From NCBI RefSeq assembly GCF_903645315.1, contig NZ_CAHJXL010000001.1, positions 124,001 through 188,000 on the forward strand: DNA of 64,000 bases, read 5' to 3'. The notes below the pieces were generated by a model, which did no database searches, had not been told where the DNA came from, and saw only the letters and a list, made by a program, of their open reading frames with translations. Below are positions 1-7,916 of this stretch, in pieces (position 1 is the stretch's first letter; each line of letters begins with the position of its first letter). The position numbers and the translations under genes are program-made. The stretch is from Victivallis sp. Marseille-Q1083. GTDB taxonomy: Bacteria; Verrucomicrobiota; Lentisphaeria; Victivallales; Victivallaceae.

Positions 1-693
1 GGCAAACCAATCCGGCTGGAACCGCGGCATTTTTTCCAATTTGCCGCGTTCCGCTTCATAAATCAACTTGCCGGCCCGGTTGTAGTGCCGGCGGCAATAC
101 AGGATATTATCCTCCCGGCCGACCCAGAAATCCCGGATGAACGGACGCCGTTTGTTGAATTCACTGCCGGCATTTTCCACTTCATTAAGCGGAACTTGCG
201 ACATCGACGCCACCAGAATCGTATCATCCGGATCGGTCACCGTGATCCGGTAGCAGGGAATACTGCGGTAACTGTCCTCGGTTGCGGTAAATCGACAATC
301 GTAAAATTCCGCCTTATTCAACGGCGTTTCCATCACTTCCGGCCGGGCCAGAATCAAAACCTCGTGAATAGCCGCGGCTACGCCGTCGATGATGCCGTAC
401 TGGCCGGAATCATTCTGAATGTAAGTCTCCTTCAAGTGCCCTTGCTCATAGAATTCCAGCCGCTGGCGCGTTTGACCATCCGGGTCAACTTGGCGAAAAT
501 ATTTCGCCGTCAGCGCCGGATTGTGGAGATCCAGCCGCTCCACTTCGGCAATATAGGAAAATTGCGGCGAAACCGCAAAGGATTTCGCCAGCAGGGCCTT
601 GCCGTCCGGCTCTCCGGCAGTTTCTCCCCGGCCGGCAGCCATCAGCAAAAGGACCGTCACCATGCCGCAAAATAATTTCAGCGTCCCGATCAT
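1..693 (-). CDS. secreted protein, possibly LolA-like, 3' end outside window
   Basis: The open frame runs from an ATG at 693 leftward to position 1 without a stop (231 residues visible), so the C-terminus lies outside the window. The N-terminus has a hydrophobic stretch (about residues 8-20) ending at a small-residue site before GETAGE, consistent with a signal peptide. The rest reads as a beta-rich soluble protein with alternating polar and aromatic residues, and vaguely resembles periplasmic LolA/outer-membrane lipoprotein-sorting proteins; that assignment is a guess. A purine-rich site containing GGAG precedes the ATG. It starts 24 bp after the stop of the upstream minus-strand gene, so it is probably co-transcribed with the two small genes to its right. 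The opposite-strand frame over the same DNA looks like a shadow. Confidence 0.6.
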   Translation of the reverse strand, partial: MIGTLKLFCGMVTVLLLMAAGRGETAGEPDGKALLAKSFAVSPQFSYIAEVERLDLHNPALTAKYFRQVDPDGQTRQRLEFYEQGHLKETYIQNDSGQYGIIDGVAAAIHEVLILARPEVMETPLNKAEFYDCRFTATEDSYRSIPCYRITVTDPDDTILVASMSQVPLNEVENAGSEFNKRRPFIRDFWVGREDNILYCRRHYNRAGKLIYEAERGKLEKMPRFQPDWFA

Positions 694-717
694 ATTTCCC
701 CGCTCCGTCCTGTCAAT

Positions 718-1191
718 CTAACGTTTGATCATCACATACCAATCCACGCCGCGGGCAACCACCTGTCCATCTTCGCCGTTATAGCGAAAGACGACATCCC
801 GGCAAACCCCGTCAAGAGTCGTCTGTAATGTATAGAGGTTCGGAGGTATTTCCAAAGATTCCTCCTTTTCAGCGCCTTTCATATATATCTGGCTGTCCGC
901 TTTATCTCCTCGCCACAACGAAACACAAAAACCAAAATGATCCCGTATCTTTATAGGGGAAGAATTCGTCACATCCGACAAAGATATACTCATCGGCAGA
1001 GTATACTCCGCTCTTTCTGCAACCAACGTTAAATACGGCTTACCTAAAGTAAGGTCCTCCCATCCAGAACACCATTTATTTTCAGATTCGTTCCCCACTG
1101 GATAATAGTATAGGCCAACGCTCATACCAATACCAGCAATTAAAGCAAGAATAAATCCAAGCCATAGTTTTGAATTTTTTATGAATTTCAT
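718..1191 (-). CDS. hypothetical membrane-anchored protein
   Basis: 157 residues. A lysine-rich N-terminus is followed by one hydrophobic segment (about residues 10-30, ending in GLYYYP), so the protein is either membrane-anchored with a periplasmic body or secreted. The remainder contains several cysteines and a C-terminal strand-like segment but no motif I recognise. Its base composition is clearly more AT-rich than the GC-rich genes around it, as is that of its neighbour at 1258-1758, which suggests recent acquisition or weak constraint. It lies in the same direction as, and 24 bp upstream of, the partial gene at 1-693. Function unknown. Confidence 0.6.
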   Translation of the reverse strand: MKFIKNSKLWLGFILALIAGIGMSVGLYYYPVGNESENKWCSGWEDLTLGKPYLTLVAERAEYTLPMSISLSDVTNSSPIKIRDHFGFCVSLWRGDKADSQIYMKGAEKEESLEIPPNLYTLQTTLDGVCRDVVFRYNGEDGQVVARGVDWYVMIKR

Positions 1192-1257
1192 TCAGCTATC
1201 CTGAAACGAATAAGTAATACTATTTTTTACAAAACAAAAAACATGTATTTCAACAAC

Positions 1258-1758
1258 TCACTCAATATTATGAGTTGTACATGGAATATATTTCGGCTCT
1301 GGCCAGCGGCGTTCACAAGCATATGTCGATTTGATTGTTTGAGGTGCTCCAACCTTATTGCCCTTTTCATCATACTCTTGTCTATATCTATAAACAACAA
1401 CTACTTCTCTTTCCAAAAAGTTTGAGTAAGATCCATAACCAGTTTTATTATGAGGAGAAAAATCTAATCCAGGCACACTAACAGGCTCCTGATAAACCTG
1501 CTGCCAAGTATTAGGACCAATCAAACGCCAATGTAACTGAATTGCCATATCTTCAATGCTTGTTGCAAAAGAAACGCTTTTATTTACCGTGTAGTGCGGA
1601 TATCCACACCGACAATAAGCAATATCGCTCATCGCCCTTTTGACTACTTCAAGCTCACCATCAAATTCTCTAAAATAATGTCCATTCTCCGCAAATACGC
1701 CAAAACAACCTGCACACCAGATAATCAGAATGAGCAAACCAGAAAATTGCTTTTTCAT
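1258..1758 (-). CDS. hypothetical secreted protein
   Basis: 166 residues. The start has a G-rich ribosome site (GGGGGG about 5 nt upstream of the ATG). The N-terminus is a clear signal peptide: MKKQ, a hydrophobic core, and a likely cleavage site after GVFA before ENGHY. The mature protein has a CRCGYPHY cluster and ends in a polar tail with CERRW and PCTTHN, so disulfides are possible. No family was recognised. The DNA is AT-rich compared with the rest of the window. It is probably the first gene of a three-gene minus-strand operon (this gene, 718-1191, 1-693), served by the promoter candidate at 1876-1904. Confidence 0.6.
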   Translation of the reverse strand: MKKQFSGLLILIIWCAGCFGVFAENGHYFREFDGELEVVKRAMSDIAYCRCGYPHYTVNKSVSFATSIEDMAIQLHWRLIGPNTWQQVYQEPVSVPGLDFSPHNKTGYGSYSNFLEREVVVVYRYRQEYDEKGNKVGAPQTIKSTYACERRWPEPKYIPCTTHNIE

Positions 1759-2100
1759 AAAAGCCCCCCTTTTTTTAATCAGTTAACAAAATGGACAACG
1801 ATAACTAGAAAATATATCAACATATATTTCTATTTTCATTTTTAAAAAGGGAATCATGAATTAATATTTTATAGAACGATAGCATTTTACTTTAAATTTG
1901 TCAAGTATATTATTTTCAATTATACAATATTTTTAATATTTTTTTAATTTACAGATAAATCTCCAAACCAGACACAATTTTCCGCAGCCCGTCTTATCCC
2001 AAGCCGCCCGTCGTCAGCCTTATTGGGTATAACTGTTACCGGCTTAATTAAGTTTGCCGACTAAAATCGAAACAAATATTTTACGGACAGTTCCCGGCAA
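1759..2100. other. AT-rich intergenic region
   Basis: 342 bp between two minus-strand genes. It is strongly AT-rich, with runs of T and A, and carries no frame I can support. It holds the promoter candidate for the secreted-protein operon. The part near 1980-2100 is closer to genomic composition and is the 3' flank of the AraC gene. No convincing terminator hairpin was seen. Confidence 0.6.
1876..1904 (-). promoter_or_regulatory. sigma70-type promoter candidate for the 1258-1758 operon
   Basis: On the minus strand TTGACA (1899-1904) is followed after exactly 17 bp by TATCGT (1876-1881). The -35 is perfect and the -10 matches 4 of 6. It lies about 120 bp upstream of the start at 1758 in AT-rich DNA, where chance matches are more likely, so this is a candidate only. 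Confidence 0.4.
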
Positions 2101-2904
2101 CTAGATTTTGAATTCCAGCCGGTAACGCAACGGCGAAAGCAACCGGTGCTTCTTGAACCAGCGGGAAAAATAAAATTCATCCTGAAAACCGCATTGCCCG
2201 GCAATCGAACGAATCTGTTCATCGCTGTGCAGCAACAGCTCGGCGGCCCGCATCAGTCGGCATTCCTGCAAATATTGTCCCGGCGAATCGCCGTGGCATT
2301 CCCGGAAAACGCGCCGGAAATGCGAATAGGAAACCGCCAGACGTTGCGCCTCCCGCTCGAAGTTCCAGTCAAGTTCCGGCCGGCGGCGAATGGCGGCGGC
2401 CAGTTGATTCAATGCCGCCAGCAGATGACAATTCACCTGGATATGCCTGACCGGCTGTTCCCGGAGCTGCAGCAGCAAATCCTCCAGCAGCAGCACTGAG
2501 CGGGCATAGCGCGACGCGCCACGGGCAAGACAGCCCTGCAATTGAAGCATCGCCGCATAAAAGCGTTCGGAATTGACGACCGGAATCAATCGGCCCGGCG
2601 GCTCCGGCGGCAACAGCCCGGAGGCGAGATAACGTTCGACGCGCGGTCCGGAAAAACAGACGAAAACATGGTGCCGCGTCTCCCCCGGCAGCGGGCCGTA
2701 ATTGAATTTGGCTCCCGGCATCGACAGGAACGCCGCCGGCCCTTCGAACATGGTTTCCGGGCCCTCGCCGACCCGCAACCGCAACCGGCCGGCGTGGGTA
2801 TACTGGATGCCGTAATAGCCTTCGAAAAAACGGTCGACGACCGATTGACCGCAATTTTCAATATTGCCGTAAGTGATGAATTTGACGCCGTCAAAATAGT
2901 TCAT
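2101..2904 (-). CDS. AraC-family transcriptional regulator of the adjacent hexuronate operon
   Basis: 267 residues from the chosen ATG at 2904. An upstream in-frame ATG at 2976 exists but lies inside the divergent promoter region. The N-terminal half resembles a cupin-type AraC ligand-binding domain (GYYGIQYTHAGRLRL, then FLSMPGAKFNYGP). The C-terminal about 100 residues contain two helix-turn-helix motifs: VSYSHFRRVFRECHG for the first, and IRSIAGQCGFQDEFYFSRWFKK for the second, the latter matching the classic AraC signature. It is divergent from the five-gene uronate operon at 3014-7785, which is the usual arrangement of a local activator and its target. The inducer is inferred to be an intermediate of hexuronate or glycoside breakdown. 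Confidence 0.88.
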   Translation of the reverse strand: MNYFDGVKFITYGNIENCGQSVVDRFFEGYYGIQYTHAGRLRLRVGEGPETMFEGPAAFLSMPGAKFNYGPLPGETRHHVFVCFSGPRVERYLASGLLPPEPPGRLIPVVNSERFYAAMLQLQGCLARGASRYARSVLLLEDLLLQLREQPVRHIQVNCHLLAALNQLAAAIRRRPELDWNFEREAQRLAVSYSHFRRVFRECHGDSPGQYLQECRLMRAAELLLHSDEQIRSIAGQCGFQDEFYFSRWFKKHRLLSPLRYRLEFKI

Positions 2905-2941
2905 GATCAAAAAATCTATTTTTTTGCCCGGAAACTCTATG

Positions 2942-2970
2942 TTTAAACGAATTGAAATATCATATATTAT
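2942..2970 (+). promoter_or_regulatory. promoter candidate for the hexuronate operon
   Basis: TTTAAA (2942-2947), a 17-bp spacer, then TATTAT (2965-2970), about 45 bp upstream of the start at 3014 and within the divergent gap to the AraC gene. The weak -35 fits a promoter that depends on an activator. No clear AraC operator repeat was seen. Confidence 0.35.
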
Positions 2971-3013
2971 AAGCAAAGATTACCATTTCAACAGCGAAAG
3001 CGAGGTATTTGTG

Positions 3014-3775
3014 ATGAAAATCGGCGTGGCAGACTACGGCATGACCGTCTGGGACGGCGGCCTATACGACATTGAGCAGCGGCTGGATATGCTCAAGGCG
3101 ATCGGTTTCGACGGCACGGAACGGCTTGAAGTCATCGATGCAGCCGACGCAATTTACAAGGCGGCCCGCTACCGCAAGCGCGGCATGGATTTTGCGACCT
3201 GCCGCAGCTTAAATGTGCAAACCGGCCTGGAATTCAGTGCGGCACTCGGCTGCCGCTACATCTGGCTGACCAACGGAGAAAACGGCCGGGATACCGATTG
3301 GGATGTTTTCTGCCGGCGGGCGGAGGCGTTGATTCGCTGCAGTTCCGCCTACGGCCTGCGTGCCGCCATCCACAACCACCTCGGACAGCGGGTCCAGAAT
3401 CAGGCGGAATTAATCGATTTCCTCGAACGCTGTCCGCAGGCCGGATTGCTGCTCGACGTCGGCCATCTGCTCGGCGCCGGCGGCGATTGCCTGGAAATCA
3501 TCCGTCGTTACGCCGACCGGCTGGTCGCCGTACATTTCAAAGACATTTTCCTCAAAGATGCGTCCATCGGCCTGGAAAGCTGGACGGAGCGCCTGCGTTT
3601 CACCGAACTGGGCGGCGGCAATGCCGGACTCGATTTCCAACCGATCGCCGACGAATTGCGCCGGGCCGGCTTCGACGGCTGGGTTTTCATCGAACAGGAC
3701 ACCCACAACGCCGATATGGCACGCGAACTGCAAATCAGCTTCAACTATCTGAAAACTCTGGGATTGGCGAACTGA
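3014..3775 (+). CDS. sugar phosphate isomerase/epimerase-type TIM-barrel protein
   Basis: 253 residues from the ATG at 3014 (MKIGVADYGM), preceded by a GAGG-type site. A longer in-frame extension starting at 2903 would run through the promoter and is rejected. The protein has the xylose-isomerase-like/AP-endonuclease-2 fold signature: AIHNHLGQ (metal-ligand histidine region), LLLDVGHLLGAGG, VHFKDIF and a C-terminal WVFIEQD, which together form the usual divalent-metal site. It is the first gene of a five-gene operon ending in uxuA and is followed 3 bp later by a Gfo/Idh/MocA oxidoreductase. Members act as keto-sugar epimerases or isomerases, or as lyases on 3-keto-glycosides; which applies here cannot be read from sequence alone. 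No signal peptide, so cytoplasmic. Confidence 0.85.
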   Translation: MKIGVADYGMTVWDGGLYDIEQRLDMLKAIGFDGTERLEVIDAADAIYKAARYRKRGMDFATCRSLNVQTGLEFSAALGCRYIWLTNGENGRDTDWDVFCRRAEALIRCSSAYGLRAAIHNHLGQRVQNQAELIDFLERCPQAGLLLDVGHLLGAGGDCLEIIRRYADRLVAVHFKDIFLKDASIGLESWTERLRFTELGGGNAGLDFQPIADELRRAGFDGWVFIEQDTHNADMARELQISFNYLKTLGLAN

Positions 3776-3778
3776 ATC

Positions 3779-4837
3779 ATGAAAAACAAAATCAAAGTCG
3801 GCCTCTGGGGACTCGGCCGCGCCGGCTGGAACATGCACTGCGAAGAAATTGCCAAATTCAACGACGAATTCGAACTGGTCGCCGGCTGCGACCTGCTGCC
3901 GGACCGCTGCCGGGAATTCGAAGAGCGTTACCGGCGACCGGCTTATCCCGCTGAACAGGCATTTCTGAACGACAGCGAAATTGAACTGGTGTCGATCGCC
4001 ACCTATTCGCAGGATCACGTCAAAGACACCCGGCTGGCGCTGGAACACGGCAAGCTGGTTTTTCTGGAAAAACCGGTCGCCCTTTCAGTTGCCGAAGGCG
4101 AGGAGCTCCGCCGGCTCGACCGGCAGTATCCGAACCGTCTGTTCATCCGCCAGAACCGCCGGTTCGAAGCGGCCTTCCAGCACGTGCTGGAAATCATGCG
4201 CCGCGGCATTCTCGGCAACGTTTATGAAATCAAACTGTGCCGGCACAACTTCATGCGCCGCGACGACTGGCAGACGCTGGTCAATTGCGGCGGCGGTCAG
4301 TTGAACAACTGGGGACCGCACCTGATCGACCACGGCTTGCGCTTTCTGGAGTCGCCGTGTGTCGAAATCCACAGTGATTTGAAATTGATCGCCGCTTGCG
4401 GCGACGCCGAGGATCATCTCAAAATTCTGCTGAAAGGAGCCAATGGGCGGGTCATCGACATTGAAATTTCCGGCGGCGTCGCCATCCCCGGCGATGTTTA
4501 CCAGGTTTACGGCACCCGCGGCACGCTGGTCAGCCGCGACGAAAAGGAACTCGTGCTCAAATATCTCGATCCGGCGGTGACACTGCCCGCCCTCCGGCCG
4601 CATGCCGGCAGCCCGGCGCGCAACAGCGGCTACGGCAATCCCGGTGAATTGAAATGGCTCGAAGAGACCATCCCCACCCGGCCGTCCAACGGGTACGATA
4701 TGTCGGACATCTATCATTATCTTTATCTGGCGCTTCGGGAAAATCAACCGTTCCCGGTCACCCTGGAGGAAGCACTGGAAGTGGTCCGCGTCACCGCCGA
4801 AGTCAAACGGCAATCCGCCGTCGAAAGGATGCGCTGA
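3779..4837 (+). CDS. Gfo/Idh/MocA-family NAD(P)-dependent oxidoreductase
   Basis: 352 residues. The N-terminal Rossmann domain starts with VGLWGLGRAGWNMHCE (dinucleotide-binding GxGxxG-like). The family motif EKPVAL, with the conserved Lys-Pro, follows near residue 99. The C-terminal alpha/beta domain contains GGGQLNNWGPHLIDHGLRF, carrying the conserved Asp and His expected in the active site. Members oxidise or reduce sugar hydroxyls, often at C3, using tightly bound NAD. It sits between two TIM-barrel epimerase-like proteins in one operon (3 bp from the first; the second begins at the base after its stop). That pairing is typical of oxidation-based sugar epimerisation or glycoside elimination. 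Cytoplasmic; substrate unknown, probably a hexuronide or uronate derivative. Confidence 0.88.
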   Translation: MKNKIKVGLWGLGRAGWNMHCEEIAKFNDEFELVAGCDLLPDRCREFEERYRRPAYPAEQAFLNDSEIELVSIATYSQDHVKDTRLALEHGKLVFLEKPVALSVAEGEELRRLDRQYPNRLFIRQNRRFEAAFQHVLEIMRRGILGNVYEIKLCRHNFMRRDDWQTLVNCGGGQLNNWGPHLIDHGLRFLESPCVEIHSDLKLIAACGDAEDHLKILLKGANGRVIDIEISGGVAIPGDVYQVYGTRGTLVSRDEKELVLKYLDPAVTLPALRPHAGSPARNSGYGNPGELKWLEETIPTRPSNGYDMSDIYHYLYLALRENQPFPVTLEEALEVVRVTAEVKRQSAVERMR

Positions 4838-5737
4838 ATGTATTACAGCGGATTTGCCGATGAGGCCGCCCGGGATATCGCCGGCCAGATCGCCGTCACC
4901 CGCCGGCTGGGCTGGACGGCGATTGAAGCCCGGCGCCTCAACGGCCGGAACATCACCGAAATCGACGAGGCTGAATTCGACGCGGTCGAAGCGGCGCTCG
5001 CCGCCGCCGGCGTCACGATCAACTGTTTCGGCAGCGAGGTGGCGAATTGGAACAGCGACCCGTTCAAGGAAACGGATTTCGAACGTTCGCTGGCGATGCT
5101 GCGCCGGGCGGCGGTACGGATGAAGCGGCTCGGCACCCGGTTGTTGCGCGGCATGAGTTTCGCCATGCAGAAAACCCGCGATCCGTTCGATCCGGCAGTG
5201 GAGCGGCAGGTGTTCGCCAAGGTGCGCAAACTGGTCGATTTCTGCGAAGCGCACGATCTGGTCTATCTGCACGAAAACTGCATGAACTACGGCGGACAGT
5301 CGCATGAGCACGCTTTGAAACTTTTCGACGCGATCGACTCGCCGCATTTTCAACTGCTGTTCGATACCGGCAACCCGGTTTTCACGCCGCGACGGCTCGG
5401 TTCGCCGCCCTATCCGCGGCAATCCAGTTGGGAATTTTATACCGGCATCCGTGATTTCATCGGTTATGTCCATATCAAGGACTGCCGCTTCGTCGCCGAC
5501 ACCGACGGTCTTTTTCCCGTGGCCGAATTCACCTTCCCGGGCGAAGGCGATGGTGAAATCGAACGAATCGTCGCCGACCTGCTGGCGCGCGGTTATGACG
5601 GCTGCTTTTCGATCGAGCCGCATCTGGCCGGCGTCTTCCACCAGACGGCCGACGGCCGGAACAATGACGAGGCGGCCGCCCTCTATGTCGCCTACGGCAA
5701 AAAACTGATGGAATTGATCGACCGGGTGAAATCATGA
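4838..5737 (+). CDS. second sugar phosphate isomerase/epimerase-type TIM-barrel protein
   Basis: 299 residues; the ATG directly follows the stop of the oxidoreductase gene, indicating translational coupling. Xylose-isomerase-like metal-site segments are visible: YLHENCMNYGG, LLFDTGNPVF, GYVHIKDCRF and CFSIEPHLAG (Glu, Asp, His, Glu in the expected order). It is not a close copy of the TIM barrel at 3014, so the operon carries two distinct members of the superfamily. Two non-identical barrels plus one Gfo/Idh/MocA enzyme suggest two steps, for example elimination or hydration plus isomerisation of a 3-keto intermediate. Its stop overlaps the next start by 4 bp. No signal peptide. Confidence 0.85.
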   Translation: MYYSGFADEAARDIAGQIAVTRRLGWTAIEARRLNGRNITEIDEAEFDAVEAALAAAGVTINCFGSEVANWNSDPFKETDFERSLAMLRRAAVRMKRLGTRLLRGMSFAMQKTRDPFDPAVERQVFAKVRKLVDFCEAHDLVYLHENCMNYGGQSHEHALKLFDAIDSPHFQLLFDTGNPVFTPRRLGSPPYPRQSSWEFYTGIRDFIGYVHIKDCRFVADTDGLFPVAEFTFPGEGDGEIERIVADLLARGYDGCFSIEPHLAGVFHQTADGRNNDEAAALYVAYGKKLMELIDRVKS

Positions 5738-6537
5738 ACCGTTTATTCGATTTAGCCGACAAAGTCGTCGTCCTGACCGGCGCCGGCGGGGTACTCGCCG
5801 GCGCGCTCGTCGATTATCTGCTGGAGCAGCGCGTCCGGCTCGTCGCGCTGGTGCGCCGGCCGGCAACGCTGGAACGGCTGCGAAACCGTTATCCCGATCT
5901 CGAGCTCGAACTGGCCGATGTATTGGATGGAGAGGCATTGTCGCGCAGTTGCGACCGGCTGCTCGACCGCTACGGCCGGCTCGACGGGCTGATCAACGCC
6001 GCCGGCGGCAATCAGCCCGGCGCGGTCATCCGGCCGGACCAGACGATTTTCGATGTCGATTTAGCGGCTTACGATTCGGTGTTGAAACTCAATCTGCAGG
6101 GAACGCTGCTGCCGACGAAAATTTTTGTCAAGGCGATGCTGGCCGCCGGCAAAGGCAGTATCGTCAACTTCTCCAGCATGGCGGCCTCCCAGCCGTTAAG
6201 TCAGGTACTCGGCTACGGCAACGCCAAAGCGGCGGTCGACAATTTGACCCGCGCGCTGGCAGTCGAACTGGCCGCCAAGTTCGGTTCCGCCATCCGGGTC
6301 AACGCGATTGCGCCGGGGTTTTTCATCGGCAACCAGAACCGGACGCTGCTGCTCAACGACGACGGCAGCTATACCGACCGCGGCCGCAGGGTCATCGCCA
6401 AAACCCCGCTGGGCCGGTTCGGCGAAGCCGGTGAAATCTGCGGCTGCGTCCATTATCTGCTCAGCGACGCCGCTTCGTTCGTCACCGGCGCCATCCTTCC
6501 GGTCGACGGCGGCTTTTCCGCCAGCGCCGGCGTCTGA
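5734..6537 (+). CDS. SDR oxidoreductase, probable D-mannonate/fructuronate oxidoreductase
   Basis: 267 residues; the start overlaps the previous stop in an ATGA arrangement. It is a classical short-chain dehydrogenase: the nucleotide motif TGAGGVLAGAL near residue 15, INAAGGNQPGA, the catalytic Ser in VNFSSMAA and the YGNAK (YxxxK) pair, and the C-terminal VTGAILPVDGGF. The GGVL form of the glycine motif and the NQPGA segment are typical of SDRs that sit beside uxuA and interconvert D-fructuronate and D-mannonate. Its position immediately before uxuA supports that role. Alternative: a gluconate 5-dehydrogenase-like activity. Cytoplasmic. Confidence 0.8.
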   Translation: MNRLFDLADKVVVLTGAGGVLAGALVDYLLEQRVRLVALVRRPATLERLRNRYPDLELELADVLDGEALSRSCDRLLDRYGRLDGLINAAGGNQPGAVIRPDQTIFDVDLAAYDSVLKLNLQGTLLPTKIFVKAMLAAGKGSIVNFSSMAASQPLSQVLGYGNAKAAVDNLTRALAVELAAKFGSAIRVNAIAPGFFIGNQNRTLLLNDDGSYTDRGRRVIAKTPLGRFGEAGEICGCVHYLLSDAASFVTGAILPVDGGFSASAGV

Positions 6538-6573
6538 ACGCCGTCTTTCATCAACTTCAGGAGATCAGCCAAA

Positions 6574-7785
6574 TTGTTCATGACCGAATCTTTCCGCTGG
6601 TACGGACCGGATGACCCGGTTCCGCTGGCCGCCATTCGTCAAACCGGCGCCAAAGGCGTCGTCAGCGCACTCCACGAGCTGCCGTACGGCGCCGTCTGGC
6701 CGCTGGAACAAATCGAAAACCGCCGGCAGCAAATCGCCCGGCACGGCCTGATTTGGAATGTCGTCGAAAGCTTGCCGGTCCACGAGGATATCAAAGCGGG
6801 CCGCGGCAATCTTGCCGGATTGTTCGACTGCTACCGGCAATCAATCCGCCATCTCGGTCGCTGCGGCATCCGGGTCATCACCTATAATTTCATGCCGGTA
6901 CTCGACTGGGTTCGCACCGATCTGGCCTATCGGCTGCCGGACGGTTCGCAGACGCTGTTCTACCACCATCGCGAATTCGCCGCATTCGAACTGTTCCTGC
7001 TGCGGCGGCCGAATGCCGAAGCGGACTACAGCGAAGCGGAATTTCAGGCGGCCAAACGCTATTTCGAGCAACTGACCGGCGACCAGCAACAGCAGTTGGC
7101 GGCGAATATCGTCGATCATCTGCCCGGCTGGCGCGGTACGACGCTGGAGGAGGTCCGGGCGAAATTGCGGCGCTGTCAAACGCTCGACCGCGCCGGGCTG
7201 CAAGCCAATCTGCAACGCTTTCTTGAATCGGTCATTCCGGCGGCCGAAGAAGCCGGTTGCACGCTGGTCATCCATCCCGACGATCCGCCCCGCCCGATTC
7301 TCGGGCTGCCGCGCATCTGCGGCAACGGCGAGGATATCGCCGCCATCCTGGCCATGGTCGACTCGCCGGCCAACGCGCTTTGCTTCTGCGCCGGCAGCCT
7401 GAGTGCCAATCCAGCCAACGATGTTGCCGCTTTATTCCGCCGTTTTGCCGATCGCGTCGGCTTTCTGCACCTGCGCAGCACCCGGACTGACGCTGAAGGC
7501 AATTTCTACGAGGCCAATCACCTGGAAGGCAATGTCGATATGTTCGCATTGGTCAAAGCGGTCGTCGCCGAACAATTGCGCCGCCGCCGGGCCGGGCGCG
7601 ATGACTGGCGCATCCCGTTCCGGCCGGATCACGGCCACGTCATGCTCGACGACCTGGCGAAACCGCCCTGCCCCAATCCCGGTTACAGCGTCATCGGCCG
7701 GATGAAGGGGCTGGCCGAATTGCGCGGACTGGAATTCGGCATCGTCAAAGCCCTCTATCCGGAAGCAATTCCTTATCTGGACTGA
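6574..7785 (+). CDS. uxuA: mannonate dehydratase UxuA
   Basis: 403 residues from a TTG at 6574; the alternative ATG at 6580 gives MTESFRWYG. The AGGAG site at 6559-6563 is 10 nt from the TTG and 16 nt from the ATG, so the TTG is slightly favoured. The sequence carries the UxuA hallmarks: FRWYGPDDPV, GVVSALHELPYG, WNVVESLPVHEDIK, ITYNFMPVLDW, VIHPDDPPRPILGLPRI, a metal-site segment VGFLHLRST, and FRPDHGHVMLDDL. It dehydrates D-mannonate to 2-keto-3-deoxygluconate in hexuronate breakdown. Last gene of the 3014-7785 operon. KDG kinase and KDPG aldolase are not in the window. UxuB's job is probably done by the preceding SDR. Confidence 0.95.
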   Translation: MFMTESFRWYGPDDPVPLAAIRQTGAKGVVSALHELPYGAVWPLEQIENRRQQIARHGLIWNVVESLPVHEDIKAGRGNLAGLFDCYRQSIRHLGRCGIRVITYNFMPVLDWVRTDLAYRLPDGSQTLFYHHREFAAFELFLLRRPNAEADYSEAEFQAAKRYFEQLTGDQQQQLAANIVDHLPGWRGTTLEEVRAKLRRCQTLDRAGLQANLQRFLESVIPAAEEAGCTLVIHPDDPPRPILGLPRICGNGEDIAAILAMVDSPANALCFCAGSLSANPANDVAALFRRFADRVGFLHLRSTRTDAEGNFYEANHLEGNVDMFALVKAVVAEQLRRRRAGRDDWRIPFRPDHGHVMLDDLAKPPCPNPGYSVIGRMKGLAELRGLEFGIVKALYPEAIPYLD

Positions 7786-7849
7786 AAGGCGACTTTCCGC
7801 CATGCGATTCCGCCGGCCGGTCAATCGGAACCCGCCGTTGGTTGGCCGT

Positions 7850-7878
7850 TTGCTTTTTCTTCACTGCCGGATTAAATT
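7850..7878 (+). promoter_or_regulatory. promoter candidate for the membrane-fusion protein
   Basis: TTGCTT (7850-7855), a 17-bp spacer, then TAAATT (7873-7878), about 38 bp before the ATG at 7917. It suggests the gene is transcribed separately from uxuA. Confidence 0.4.
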
Positions 7879-7916
7879 AAAGCTGAAGAGAGTAATTAAA
7901 ACCGGAAGGAGAAAAG

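Noticed and set aside
85-675. 196-residue frame on the plus strand
   Set aside because: It is antisense to the open minus-strand frame (1-693), which has a signal peptide and ribosome site. The plus-strand product is Arg/His-rich shadow sequence.
4085-5641. 518-residue minus-strand frame
   Set aside because: Antisense to the oxidoreductase and barrel genes; composition typical of the complement of GC-rich coding DNA.
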